A stretch of DNA of 64,000 nt, taken from JALZDI01 sp035557095. Lineage in GTDB: Bacteria > Actinomycetota > Actinomycetes > Propionibacteriales > Nocardioidaceae. Shown here one piece after another: positions 34,285-42,548 of the stretch (positions within the stretch are counted from its first letter, which is position 1; each line of letters opens with the position of its first letter). The position numbers and the translations under genes were made by a program. A model generated the notes under the pieces. It was not told where the DNA came from. It was given only the letters and a program-made list of their open reading frames with translations, and searched no databases. The stretch is from positions 16,146 to 80,145 of the forward strand of contig DATMEB010000125.1 in the NCBI GenBank assembly GCA_035557095.1, read 5' to 3'.

Positions 34285-34716
34285 GTGCCGATCCAGTTCT
34301 TCCAGCAGACCTACTCGATTCTCGCGTCCACGAGCGATACCAGCGGCGTACTCAGTGCCATGGAAGTGGCTGGTCCGGGAGGGGCCGTGCCTCCTCTGCA
34401 TGTGCATCGTCACGAGGACGAGGCGTTCTATGTCCTCGAGGGCGAGTACAGCGTCTTCGTCGGGGACGACGTGATCGCGGCGACTCCAGGCACCTGGGTC
34501 TGGGGTCCGCGAGGAGTGCCGCACGGCTATCAGGTCCACTCTGAGCGTGGCCGGCATCTGAGTCTCATCACGCCCGCGGGCTTCGAGGCGTTCTTCGAGG
34601 AGGGCGCGGCGATCGCGACGCCGGACTCTGATCCCCGGCAGGAGATGAGCGGGCTGGCGGCGGTCGCCGCCCGCTACGGCGTCGAGCTCCTCGGGCCCGC
34701 CCCAGCGCCGGGCTGA
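34285..34716 (+). CDS. Cupin-domain protein
   Basis: This 143-residue protein has the two cupin motifs: PPLHVHRHEDEAFYVLEGEY (metal-binding His, His, Glu pattern) and WVWGPRGVPHGYQV (second His). It is probably a small metal-binding enzyme or sensor of unknown substrate. The GTG at 34285 is preceded by AAGGAGG at 6 bases, clearly better than the alternative at 34255. Confidence 0.8.
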   Translation: MPIQFFQQTYSILASTSDTSGVLSAMEVAGPGGAVPPLHVHRHEDEAFYVLEGEYSVFVGDDVIAATPGTWVWGPRGVPHGYQVHSERGRHLSLITPAGFEAFFEEGAAIATPDSDPRQEMSGLAAVAARYGVELLGPAPAPG

Positions 34717-34750
34717 CCAACGGCCAGGCGACCCGTCAGGCTTGCCATGG

Positions 34751-35044
34751 TCAGAGCCCGATCCTCGCACTCGCTTCGCTCGGGTCCTGCATGTCCCACC
34801 AGCGCATTGCCGAGCAGCTCGGCCACGTCGTGGGCAGACTCCTTGGCCAGGTCGTCAGTCGGCTCGGCGACGACGGCGTGCAGCTCGATGCGGCTGCACG
34901 TGGACAGCAGGAGGGCCTCCGCGCAGCCGGAGGCCAACGCGAGCGCCTGCAGGTCTGCCTGCGCGGACACGCCGGCGCGACCTGCTCGAGCCGTTGCAAC
35001 GGCGTCCCGTGGTGAGTCATCCCCACAGTCAGGAAGGTGCTCAC
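34751..35044 (-). pseudogene. Frameshifted, truncated hemA-like (glutamyl-tRNA reductase) fragment
   Basis: Reading leftward from the ATG at 35044, the frame gives STFLTVGMTHHGTPLQRLEQVA, like the N-terminus of glutamyl-tRNA reductase (VGLSHxxAP...). The match then continues in another frame from about 34970: ALALASGCAEALLLSTC followed by SRIELHAVV, the catalytic STCNR region. One missing base would join them. After about 95 residues the similarity ends and sequence runs into the cupin gene, whereas HemA is over 400 residues. It is therefore a decayed piece. The functional hemA must be elsewhere. Confidence 0.7.
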
Positions 35045-35184
35045 CGGTAGCCCCAGATTTGCGCCCGCCGAGCCCCCACGGACTCGTTCGCAGGATTCCC
35101 GGTGGCCGTCAAGGACCCATCAAAGCGGAGGAACCGGGGCGGTTCCTGCCGGGGCGCGGGCTGTCAGTACAGTCACACGACGAT

Positions 35185-35275
35185 TTCGCGGGAGCTCGCA
35201 CCGAGCGGGCTGAGAGGGCGGCTGAGTGCCGCCGACCGCCTGAACCTGTCGGGTAATTCCGGCGTAGGGAGGAGC
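35185..35275 (+). ncRNA. TPP riboswitch (THI box)
   Basis: The conserved THI-box parts are present in order: GCGGGAGCTC (35189 onward), CTGAGAGGG (35210-35218), a short variable helix GGCTGAGTGCC, GACCGCCTGAACCTG and GGGTAATTCCGGCGTAGGGAG. The last part overlaps the Shine-Dalgarno GGGAGGAG of cytX, so thiamine diphosphate binding should hide the ribosome site. Confidence 0.93.
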
Positions 35276-35282
35276 GTTTCGC

Positions 35283-36632
35283 ATGTCTGGTGTCGATCTT
35301 CACCCAGGCGACTCCGAGGTCACCGCCAAGCCCTCCGAGGCATCGCTGGTCCTCGACCTCGACCCGCCACGAACCTTCGGGCTGGTGGACCAGGTCGCGT
35401 TGTGGGCCAACCTCGGCGTGAGCCTGTTCGGCCCGGTCACGGCCGCGTTCGTGCTGGCACCGACAGGCACGCCGATGAGTCTGGTGGCCGCGTTCAGCGC
35501 GCTGGGTGTCGGAGTGATCCTGGGAAGCACGATCCTGGGGCTGGCAGCGGTGCCGGGTGCCCGGACCGGTGCTCCGGCGATGGTCCTGATGCGCGGCCTG
35601 TTCGGTCGACGGGGCTCGGCCGTCCCGACCGGGTTGAACATCCTGCAGAACATCGGCTGGGCGACGTTCGAGGTCGTCGTCATCGCCGAGGCCGCGAGCA
35701 GGCTCACCGACGACAGCCTTCGGCCGCTGTGGGTGGTGCTGGCCGGCACTGCCGCGACGACGATGGCCGTCAGGCCGCTCGGGTCGGTCCGTGCGTTGCG
35801 CAAGGTCGTGGTCTGGCTGGTCCTCGCCGCGTCGGTGTACCTGCTGGTGTCGTTGCTGGGGCAGCCCATGCCCGGCGCGACGGAGGGCGGCTGGGACGGC
35901 TGGATGCTCGGCGTCGACGCCGCGCTGGCCGCGGGTGGCGTCTCGTTCGCGCCGCTCGCCGCCGACTACAGCCGGCATTCGCGTACCTCCGGTGCGGCCT
36001 TCACCGGCGCGTTCGTCGGGTACGGCGTGGCGAGCGCGTTCTACCTCGCCATCGGCGTTCTGGCCTTCGCCAGCATCGTCGACGTCGGCGGCGACGTCAT
36101 CGCGGCACTGCTCGCCGTACCCGCGGGTGCGCTGGCGTTGCTGGTCCTGGCCGTCGACGAGGTCGACGAGGCCTATGCCAACGTCTACTCCACGACCATG
36201 TCGGTGCAGAACCTGCTCCCGCGACTCGACCGGCGGCTGGTCAGCGTCGGCATCGGTGTGACGGCTACCGCGCTCGCTCTGGGCATGGACATCGCCGGCT
36301 ACCAGAACTTCCTGTACCTGCTCGGCTCGGTGTTCGTGCCGATGTTCGCGGTCCTCATCGTCGACTTCTTCGTGGTCAGCCGCGGACGCTGGGATCTCTC
36401 GGGCAGCGCGCGCACGCGGGTGGCACCGATCGCGGCCTGGCTCCTCGGATTCGTCACCTACCAGCTGATCAACCCGGGGTACGTCGATGCCTGGGCCACG
36501 CCGTGGATCGCCCTGCGCGAGACCCTAGGCCTCAATCCACCGGCCTGGCTGGGCGCGTCGCTGACGTCGTTCGCCGTGGCCGGGATCGCGATGGCGTTGC
36601 TCGGTCGTGTGCCGCGGGTCGGTCGCAGGTAG
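35283..36632 (+). CDS. cytX: NCS1-family permease, thiamine-precursor (hydroxymethylpyrimidine) transporter
   Basis: This 449-residue membrane protein of the purine-cytosine permease family has about 12 hydrophobic spans. Family motifs are TFGLVDQVALWANLGVSLFG, NILQNIGWATFEVVVIAEA and FAPLAADYSRH. The TPP riboswitch directly before it identifies it as a CytX-type importer of hydroxymethylpyrimidine or a related thiamine precursor, rather than cytosine. Substrate is an inference from the riboswitch. The stop lies 12 bases from the end of the convergent siderophore-interacting gene. Confidence 0.88.
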   Translation: MSGVDLHPGDSEVTAKPSEASLVLDLDPPRTFGLVDQVALWANLGVSLFGPVTAAFVLAPTGTPMSLVAAFSALGVGVILGSTILGLAAVPGARTGAPAMVLMRGLFGRRGSAVPTGLNILQNIGWATFEVVVIAEAASRLTDDSLRPLWVVLAGTAATTMAVRPLGSVRALRKVVVWLVLAASVYLLVSLLGQPMPGATEGGWDGWMLGVDAALAAGGVSFAPLAADYSRHSRTSGAAFTGAFVGYGVASAFYLAIGVLAFASIVDVGGDVIAALLAVPAGALALLVLAVDEVDEAYANVYSTTMSVQNLLPRLDRRLVSVGIGVTATALALGMDIAGYQNFLYLLGSVFVPMFAVLIVDFFVVSRGRWDLSGSARTRVAPIAAWLLGFVTYQLINPGYVDAWATPWIALRETLGLNPPAWLGASLTSFAVAGIAMALLGRVPRVGRR

Positions 36633-36644
36633 GACCGGTCGGCC

Positions 36645-37607
36645 TCACATCGGCTCGGACTGCCCCTGCCGCCAGTAGCCCATGCACGCGAACGACGACC
36701 GCGGCATTGCGTACTCGTTCCGGACGATCCGGCGCAGCCGCTTCATCACGCCCGCCTCGCCGGCCATCCACACGTACAGCTGGCCGGTGTCGGCGCTGCC
36801 GGACTCGGGCACGTCCCAGAGCAACGCGTCGTCGGCGCCGTCGGTGAGGCCGTCCGGATCCGACGACGGCTGCAGCGGTCCGCACAGCGCGGCCAGGGCC
36901 TCGCGGAAGGCCGGCTCGAGGAGCGCACCGCGCTCGGCGGTCTGCCCGCCGCGCTCACGCACCAGCCAGCGCACCTCGGCGCCGTGCATCGGCTCCCATG
37001 CGGGCACGTCGGCGTGCAGGGGAAGCTCGGCGCAGACGATCGCGCGCTGGTGCGCCGGCAGCGCGTCGATGATCGCCCCGATCGCGGGTACGGCGGTCTC
37101 GTCGCCGGCGATCAGCACCTGGGTGGCCGCGGTCGACGGTGACCACTCGGCGCCCCACAGCCGCCCGCTACCCGGCCGGTCCGGCCCCAGCAGGGCCACC
37201 TCGTCGCCCGGCCGGGCGACTGCCGCCCAGCTGGAGATCGGACCGGGCTGGTCGTCCTGCAGGCCGTGCAGCACGAAGTCGACGTCGATCTCACCCTCGT
37301 GCGGCCGGTACGCGCGCACCGTGTAGGTGCGCATGGTGGGCCGCACGTCGTCGGGAAGACCCCGCCAGTGGGTGTACCAGTCGCTGCCGGTCGGCAGGTC
37401 GGCGAGGCTGCGACCGGGCTGCGCGCGCAGGATCTTCACCCGCTGGTCGTGCCCGGCGTAGCCGAACTCGCCGAGCTCCCGACCGGAGAACGTGATGCGC
37501 ACGAAGTGCGGGCTGAGCCGGCTCGTCCTCGTCACCTGCGCGGGGAAGGTGCGGTAGTCGGGCATGTCGACCACGCGCCTTCGCGTCCGTGTCGTTGTTG
37601 CGTTCAC
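36645..37607 (-). CDS. Siderophore-interacting protein (FAD-dependent ferric reductase)
   Basis: This 320-residue protein of the SIP/ViuB family has an FAD-binding part with LSPHFVRITFSG and MRTYTVRAYR (RxYTxR flavin motif) and the C-terminal reductase part YVWMAGEAGVMKRLRRIVRNEY. It ends in a typical MGYWRQGQSE. It reduces ferric siderophores inside the cell to free the iron. The GTG at 37607 has GGAGG upstream; ATG at 37565 is an alternative. It diverges from the siderophore ABC operon, and an iron box lies between. Confidence 0.9.
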   Translation of the reverse strand: MNATTTRTRRRVVDMPDYRTFPAQVTRTSRLSPHFVRITFSGRELGEFGYAGHDQRVKILRAQPGRSLADLPTGSDWYTHWRGLPDDVRPTMRTYTVRAYRPHEGEIDVDFVLHGLQDDQPGPISSWAAVARPGDEVALLGPDRPGSGRLWGAEWSPSTAATQVLIAGDETAVPAIGAIIDALPAHQRAIVCAELPLHADVPAWEPMHGAEVRWLVRERGGQTAERGALLEPAFREALAALCGPLQPSSDPDGLTDGADDALLWDVPESGSADTGQLYVWMAGEAGVMKRLRRIVRNEYAMPRSSFACMGYWRQGQSEPM

Positions 37608-37728
37608 GCGTCCTCCACGAGGCGGCTCTGGGCGTCAGCACTGTCGGCGGGTCGCAGCCGCAGGGAGGAGCCGCCGTGCTCCGGCAGCGCTGCCGAGGCC
37701 AGTTTGCGCAACGGCTCCTGTGGCACAC

Positions 37729-37747
37729 TTAGGCAAACCTTACCTAA
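37729..37747. promoter_or_regulatory. DtxR/IdeR-type iron box, divergent promoter
   Basis: TTAGGCAAACCTTACCTAA is a 19-base interrupted palindrome matching 14 of 19 positions of the consensus TTAGGTTAGGCTAACCTAA. It lies between the siderophore-interacting protein and the permease operon, so iron-loaded regulator would silence both. Confidence 0.85.
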
Positions 37748-37771
37748 TGCAGTCTCACGTCAGGATCCCCG

Positions 37772-38857
37772 ATGCCGACACGCGAGCTGCTCTCGCGGGG
37801 GACGGCCGATCCTGGGGGGCAGAACCCGGCGCGCGACAGGGTCGAGACGACCCGGCGGCTGCACCGGCGACGGTGGCTGGGCCTGGCCGGTGTCGGCGCC
37901 CTGCTTCTCGTCGCCGTGGCGGCCAGCGTGGCCCTCGGCGCGCGCGAGCTTTCGCTGGGCACCGTGGTCCAGGCGCTGTCCGACCCCGACCCGGGCAACA
38001 ACGACCACGCCGTGGTCCTCGACCTGCGGGTGCCCCGGACCGTGATCGGGCTGCTCGGCGGCCTCGCGCTCGGCCTGGTGGGCGCGCTCATGCAGGGCCT
38101 CACCCGCAACCCGATCGCCGACCCGGGGCTGCTCGGCATCAACTCCGGCGCGTCGCTGCTGGTGATCGTGGCGATCACCTCTTTCGAGGTCGGGAACGCG
38201 AGCGGCTATGTCTGGTTCGCCTTCACCGGCGCTGCCGTCGCGGGTCTGGTGGTCTACGGCGCGGCGTCGCTGGGCTGGGAGGGCGTCACACCGGTCAAGC
38301 TCGCGCTCGTCGGCGCGGCGTTCACCGCCGTCGCGACGTCGCTGATCACGCTGGTGCTGCTGGTCGACCACAGCACGCTGCAGGAGTACCGGTTCTGGGC
38401 CGTCGGCTCGCTGGCCGGTCGCTCGCTCGACGTCGTCGGCGTTCTCGCGCCGTTCCTGGTCGTCGGTGTGGTCCTGGCGCTCGCCGCCGGCCGGATGCTC
38501 AACGTGCTCGCGCTCGGCGACGACCTCGCGCGCGGGCTCGGGCAGAGCGTGGCCATGGGGCGTCTGGTCGTGGTCGTGGCGGTGGTGCTGCTCAGCGGCT
38601 CGGCGACGTCGCTGATCGGTCCGGTCGCGTTCGTCGGCCTGGTGGTGCCGCACGTGGGCCGCGCGGTGGTCGGGCCGGACTACCGGTGGATCCTGCCGTA
38701 CTCGGCGCTGCTCGGTGCGCTGCTCCTTCTCGCCGCCGACGTCGTCGGGCGGATGGTGGTCCGGCCGTCGGAGATCGAGGTCGGTCTCGTGGTGGCTTTC
38801 CTCGGAGCTCCCGTGATGATGTGGCTGATCCGGCGGTCGAAGGCGGTGTCGGTGTGA
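37772..38857 (+). CDS. Ferric-siderophore ABC permease 1 (FecCD)
   Basis: This 361-residue permease of the BtuC/FecCD family has about ten spans, with LRVPRTVIGLLGGLALGLVG, QGLTRNPIADPGLLGINSGA and PVAFVGLVVPH, which are family marks; the last forms the ATPase-coupling area. It works as a heterodimer with the next gene. The start follows the iron box by 24 bases. Confidence 0.92.
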   Translation: MPTRELLSRGTADPGGQNPARDRVETTRRLHRRRWLGLAGVGALLLVAVAASVALGARELSLGTVVQALSDPDPGNNDHAVVLDLRVPRTVIGLLGGLALGLVGALMQGLTRNPIADPGLLGINSGASLLVIVAITSFEVGNASGYVWFAFTGAAVAGLVVYGAASLGWEGVTPVKLALVGAAFTAVATSLITLVLLVDHSTLQEYRFWAVGSLAGRSLDVVGVLAPFLVVGVVLALAAGRMLNVLALGDDLARGLGQSVAMGRLVVVVAVVLLSGSATSLIGPVAFVGLVVPHVGRAVVGPDYRWILPYSALLGALLLLAADVVGRMVVRPSEIEVGLVVAFLGAPVMMWLIRRSKAVSV

Positions 38858-39912
38858 GCGCCCCGGTGGCCGTGCAGCGCGCCGCGCTCGCCGGGGTGCG
38901 CCGTGCCGGGCTGCTGCGTCGCCGCAGGTACCTGCTGGTCAGCCTGACGCTCGGTGTCGCGCTGCTCGCGGTGTCGGTGACCGCGCTGACCGTCGGCGAC
39001 TTCGACCTCACACCACTCGACGTGCTGGCGGCGCTGGCGGGGCAGGGCGACGCCGGCGCGATGTTCGTGGTGGTCGACCTGCGGCTGCCGCGGCTGCTGC
39101 TCGCGGTGCTGGTCGGCGTCGCGTTCGCACTCGCCGGGGCGCTGTTCCAGTCGGTGCTGCGCAACCCGCTGGCCAGTCCCGACATCATCGGCATCTCCCA
39201 GGGGGCCAGCGTCGGCGCGGTGCTGGCGATCCTCGGCCTGGGCCTGACCGGTCCCGCCATCTCTGTGTTCGCGCTGGTGGGCGCCTTGGCGACCGGAGTG
39301 GTGCTGTACGCCGTGGCCTGGCGCGGTGGCCTGGCCGGCTTCCGCTTCGTGCTCAGCGGGATCGGCGTCGCCTACATGGCGACCAGCGCGATCGGCTACC
39401 TGCTGACGCGTGCCGGAGTCCAGGAGGCGCAGACGGCGTTGACCTGGCTGACCGGCAGCGTGGGTACGGCCGAGTGGGGCGCGATCCGCATCCTCGTGCT
39501 CGAGCTGTTGGTGCTTGTGCCGGCGGCGGTGCTGCTCGGGCCGCGACTGGGCATCCTGACGATGGGCGACGAGACCGCGGCGGCACTCGGCGTGCACCCG
39601 GAGCGGGTGCGGCTCGCCGTCGTCGGCGTCGGGGTCTGCCTGGCCGCGGTCGCGACGGCGGCCGTCGGCCCGTTGGCCTTCGTGGCTCTGACTGCGGCAC
39701 CGATCGCGCGCCGGCTGCTCAGCGACGGCACACTCGGTCTGCTTCCGAGTGTCCTGGTGGGGGCGACGCTCGTCGTCGGTGCCGACCTGGTCGCCCAGCA
39801 CCTGGTCCCCGGTGGGATCGAGGTGCCCGCGGGCATCGTCACCGGGATCATCGGCGGCCCGTACCTGATCTGGCTGCTCGCGACGTCACGACGTGGCGGA
39901 AAGGTGGCATGA
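38854..39912 (+). CDS. Ferric-siderophore ABC permease 2 (FecCD)
   Basis: This 352-residue second FecCD permease has LRLPRLLLAVLVGVAFALAG, QSVLRNPLASPDIIGISQGA and VGPLAFVALTAAPIARRL. The GTG overlaps the previous stop by 4 bases. Its own frame is open over the whole preceding gene, but that upstream part is only a GC-rich shadow. It pairs with permease 1. Confidence 0.92.
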   Translation: MSAPVAVQRAALAGVRRAGLLRRRRYLLVSLTLGVALLAVSVTALTVGDFDLTPLDVLAALAGQGDAGAMFVVVDLRLPRLLLAVLVGVAFALAGALFQSVLRNPLASPDIIGISQGASVGAVLAILGLGLTGPAISVFALVGALATGVVLYAVAWRGGLAGFRFVLSGIGVAYMATSAIGYLLTRAGVQEAQTALTWLTGSVGTAEWGAIRILVLELLVLVPAAVLLGPRLGILTMGDETAAALGVHPERVRLAVVGVGVCLAAVATAAVGPLAFVALTAAPIARRLLSDGTLGLLPSVLVGATLVVGADLVAQHLVPGGIEVPAGIVTGIIGGPYLIWLLATSRRGGKVA

Positions 39913-39918
39913 CCGACG

Positions 39919-40788
39919 ATGAGTGACTCGGCGAAACCCCGGACCGTGCCCTCGTCGGGCCCGCACCCGGCGCCCCCGCAGGAGCACCATCCGCGGCTGG
40001 TCGCGCACGGGCTGAGCCTGGCGTACGACCGGCGGGTGGTGGTGCACGACCTCGACCTCGAGGTCCAGCACGAACGCGTCACCGTGATCGTCGGCGCCAA
40101 CGGATGCGGCAAGTCCACGCTGCTGCGCGGGCTCGGTCGGCTGATGCGGCCCGTCGCCGGCAGGGTCACGCTGGACGGCGAGGACATCCGCAGCCTGCAC
40201 ACCCGGCGGGTCGCGTCGATGCTCGGTTTGCTGCCGCAGCAGCCGATGGCGCCCGAGGGCATCACGGTCGCCGACCTGGTCGGGCGCGGCCGGCACCCGC
40301 ACCACGGCCTGCTCCGCCGCTGGACCGCTGCCGACGAGGAGGCCGTCGCGCACGCGCTCGCGGCCACCGGTGTCCAGGATCTCGCCGCCCGTCGCGTCGA
40401 GGAGCTCTCCGGTGGGCAGCGGCAGCGGATCTGGGTCGCCATGATGCTGGCCCAGGACCCCGCCATCCTGCTGCTCGACGAGCCCACCACGTACCTCGAC
40501 ATCGCCCACCAGGTGGAGGTGCTCGACCTGCTCGCGCACCTCAACCAGGACCGGGGCACGACTGTCGCGATGGTCCTGCACGACCTGCAGCTCGGCGCGC
40601 GCTACGCCGACCACCTCGTGGTCATGGCCGAGGGGAGAGTGCTGCGGCAGGGGAGCCCGGCCGAGGTGCTCACCCCCGACGTGGTGCGCGCGGCGTTCGG
40701 GCTCGAGGCGGTCGTGACGCCCGACCCGGTGACCGGTTCCCCGATGGTGGTGCCCGGCGTACGTCCGCCCGAGCGAGTGTTAGGTTAG
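39919..40788 (+). CDS. Ferric-siderophore ABC transporter ATP-binding protein (FepC-like)
   Basis: This 289-residue ATPase has Walker A GANGCGKST (about residues 58-66), the FepC-type QQPMAPEGITVADLVGRGRHPH segment, signature LSGGQRQR, Walker B ILLLDEPTTYLD and H-loop VLHDLQLGARYAD. An extra Pro-rich 30-residue leader precedes the domain. The stop codon lies inside the second iron box. Confidence 0.93.
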   Translation: MSDSAKPRTVPSSGPHPAPPQEHHPRLVAHGLSLAYDRRVVVHDLDLEVQHERVTVIVGANGCGKSTLLRGLGRLMRPVAGRVTLDGEDIRSLHTRRVASMLGLLPQQPMAPEGITVADLVGRGRHPHHGLLRRWTAADEEAVAHALAATGVQDLAARRVEELSGGQRQRIWVAMMLAQDPAILLLDEPTTYLDIAHQVEVLDLLAHLNQDRGTTVAMVLHDLQLGARYADHLVVMAEGRVLRQGSPAEVLTPDVVRAAFGLEAVVTPDPVTGSPMVVPGVRPPERVLG

Positions 40789-40798
40789 CCTCGCCTAA
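40780..40798. promoter_or_regulatory. DtxR/IdeR-type iron box before the siderophore-binding protein
   Basis: TTAGGTTAGCCTCGCCTAA matches the consensus at 16 of 19 positions. It contains the stop codon of the ATPase gene and ends 17 bases before the GTG of the binding protein, so this gene has its own iron-controlled promoter within the cluster. Confidence 0.87.
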
Positions 40799-40815
40799 TC
40801 GAAGAAGGAGTCGTC

Positions 40816-41835
40816 GTGTCGCTGCCCCCTGCCCTGCGCCGCCGTGCGCTGGTCCTGGTCGTCCCACTGGTCCTGGCGCTCGCCTCGTGCGGGTCCGGAG
40901 GGTCGGGCGGCTCGGCCGGGGAGTCCGACGCGGGCTCGACGTCGTACGAGCCGGTCACGATCAAGCACGCGTTCGGGCAGACGACGATCGAGGAGCAGCC
41001 CGAGCGCGTCGTGTCCTGGGGTTGGGGCAGTGCCGACGCCGCGATCGCGCTCGACGTGATCCCGGTGGCGATGCCGCGGTTCTCCTACGGCGCCACCGAT
41101 GAAGGCCTGATGCCCTGGACGGCGGAGGCGCTCGAGGCCAAGGGCAGCAAGACACCGACGCTGCTGTCGGAGTCGCAGGAGGCGCCGTTCGAGGAGATCG
41201 CGGAGGCGGCGCCCGACGTGATCCTCGCCAACTACTCCGGCATCACGAAGAAGGAGTACGACACCCTCTCCAAGATCGCGCCCACGATCGCCTACCCGAA
41301 GGTGCCCTGGTCGACGCCGTGGCGCGACGTCGTCACCACCACGGGCAAGGTGCTGGGCAAGTCGGAGGAGGCGCGCCGGCTGCTCGACGACATCGACGCC
41401 GAGGTGTCGGCCGCGGCGGAGGAGCACCCGGAGTTCCAGGGACAGTCGGTCGCCGCGGTGGCCGTCGACCCGAGCGCGTTCTACGTCTACAAGGGCGCGG
41501 ACCCGCGGGTGCAGTTCCTCGAGGACCTCGGCTTCACGCTGGCCCCGAGCGTCGACGAGCTCGCGACCGACGAGACGTCGTTCTTCTACACGCTGAGCCT
41601 GGAGAACCTCGACAAGCTGCAGTCCGACGTGCTGGTCTCCTACTCGGAGTCCGAGCAGCGTTCGCAGGAGGTGGTGAACTCCGAGCCGCTGCAGGTCATG
41701 CCGCAGGTGCAGAACGACAGGGTCGCCAGGATCGTCGGGGAGGCCAACGTGTCCTCGGTGTCGCCGCCGACCGCGCTGTCGCTCACGTGGAGCCTCGACG
41801 CGTTCGTGGCCGAGCTGGCCAGGGCGGCGAAGTAG
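40816..41835 (+). CDS. Ferric-siderophore-binding lipoprotein
   Basis: This 339-residue receptor has a lipoprotein signal ending in ALASC (Cys25), a Gly/Ser-rich tether and the FepB/FhuD-type fold: IEEQPERVVSWGWGSADAAIAL, AAPDVILANYSGI and a long backbone helix (WSTPWRDVVTTTGKVLGKSEEA). It delivers iron-siderophore to the two permeases. The GTG has AAGAAGGAG upstream. Which siderophore is bound cannot be told; no biosynthetic genes are near. Confidence 0.9.
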   Translation: MSLPPALRRRALVLVVPLVLALASCGSGGSGGSAGESDAGSTSYEPVTIKHAFGQTTIEEQPERVVSWGWGSADAAIALDVIPVAMPRFSYGATDEGLMPWTAEALEAKGSKTPTLLSESQEAPFEEIAEAAPDVILANYSGITKKEYDTLSKIAPTIAYPKVPWSTPWRDVVTTTGKVLGKSEEARRLLDDIDAEVSAAAEEHPEFQGQSVAAVAVDPSAFYVYKGADPRVQFLEDLGFTLAPSVDELATDETSFFYTLSLENLDKLQSDVLVSYSESEQRSQEVVNSEPLQVMPQVQNDRVARIVGEANVSSVSPPTALSLTWSLDAFVAELARAAK

Positions 41836-41856
41836 GCGGAGTCGTGGTCGTGAGCC

Positions 41857-41876
41857 GACCCGCTGACGCGCGGGTC
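41857..41876. terminator. Hairpin between convergent genes
   Basis: GACCCGC and GCGGGTC pair around a 6-base loop, 21 bases after the siderophore-binding gene and 32 bases before the end of the convergent small gene. Confidence 0.5.
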
Positions 41877-41908
41877 TCAACGCGCCGGAGCGGGCGCGCG
41901 GACCAGGG

Positions 41909-42172
41909 TCAGGACGCGTCGCGGTCGGGATGCGGGAGCGACGAGGCCATGCTGCTCAGCCAGACGTACATGCCCACGGGGTCGACCTCGACGATCGCGG
42001 TGCCCTCCGGCCAGCCCTCGGTCACGCGCCGGGCCTCGGTGAACGCCGCGGTCGCACTCAGCTCGGCGGTCCATACGTAGAAGCGGCGGTGGAACCGCCC
42101 GCGACGCTCGAACTCCTCGGCGGCATCCAGCGAGCGAACCGGGCAGTTCACGGTGACACGCCACTCGTACAT
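41909..42172 (-). CDS. Small hypothetical protein
   Basis: This 87-residue soluble protein is of unrecognised family. It starts MYEWRVTVNCPV and has a regular beta-like pattern with a central FHRRFYVWTAELSATAAFTEARRV. The start was set at 42172 because GGAGG lies 8 bases upstream; a longer frame exists. It has no link in function to its neighbours that can be seen. Confidence 0.55.
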   Translation of the reverse strand: MYEWRVTVNCPVRSLDAAEEFERRGRFHRRFYVWTAELSATAAFTEARRVTEGWPEGTAIVEVDPVGMYVWLSSMASSLPHPDRDAS

Positions 42173-42245
42173 GCGAACCTCCGCAAACCAGTCTGTACTA
42201 CACCCAGGTGCAGGGAGATCACCCTGAGTCATCGCCCAGAATGGC

Positions 42246-42515
42246 TTATCGCGGTGCTCGTCGCAGCCGATTCACGATTTTGGTACGCCATAAGGTACGG
42301 CGGTGCGCAGGCTCGCCCCGGAGCCGCTCCGCGGCCGACGACGGGGCCCTGCCGTTCCCGATCTCGGGGGTGGCGTCGGCGAGCCGTTGCTGCAGTCGTT
42401 CACGCACCTCGTCGGGTGTGTACGACCGGCGCCGGCGCTCGGCGCGGGCGACCACCACACCGGTCGCGGTGACACCGGCGAGGCCGGCCAGGCCGAGCCA
42501 CTTCCACCACTTCAC
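42246..42515 (-). CDS. Small membrane-anchored hypothetical protein
   Basis: This 89-residue protein has one N-terminal transmembrane helix (WLGLAGLAGVTATGVVVA) followed by a basic cytoplasmic region with SYTPDEVRERLQQRLAD. The family is not recognised. The GTG at 42515 is 7 bases after TAGCCT on the minus strand (42523-42528), a leaderless signal that supports its being a real gene. Confidence 0.6.
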   Translation of the reverse strand: MKWWKWLGLAGLAGVTATGVVVARAERRRRSYTPDEVRERLQQRLADATPEIGNGRAPSSAAERLRGEPAHRRTLWRTKIVNRLRRAPR

Positions 42516-42548
42516 GCAGGTCAGGCTAGTGCCCCGTGGACCGGCGCA

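Noticed and set aside
34717..35281. Functional hemA gene
   Set aside because: Only the first quarter is present and it needs a frameshift; later domains are missing.
37564..38853. Upstream extension of permease 2 through permease 1
   Set aside because: The extension is rich in Arg/Gly/Ala with no membrane helices. The GTG at 38854 gives a normal FecCD protein.
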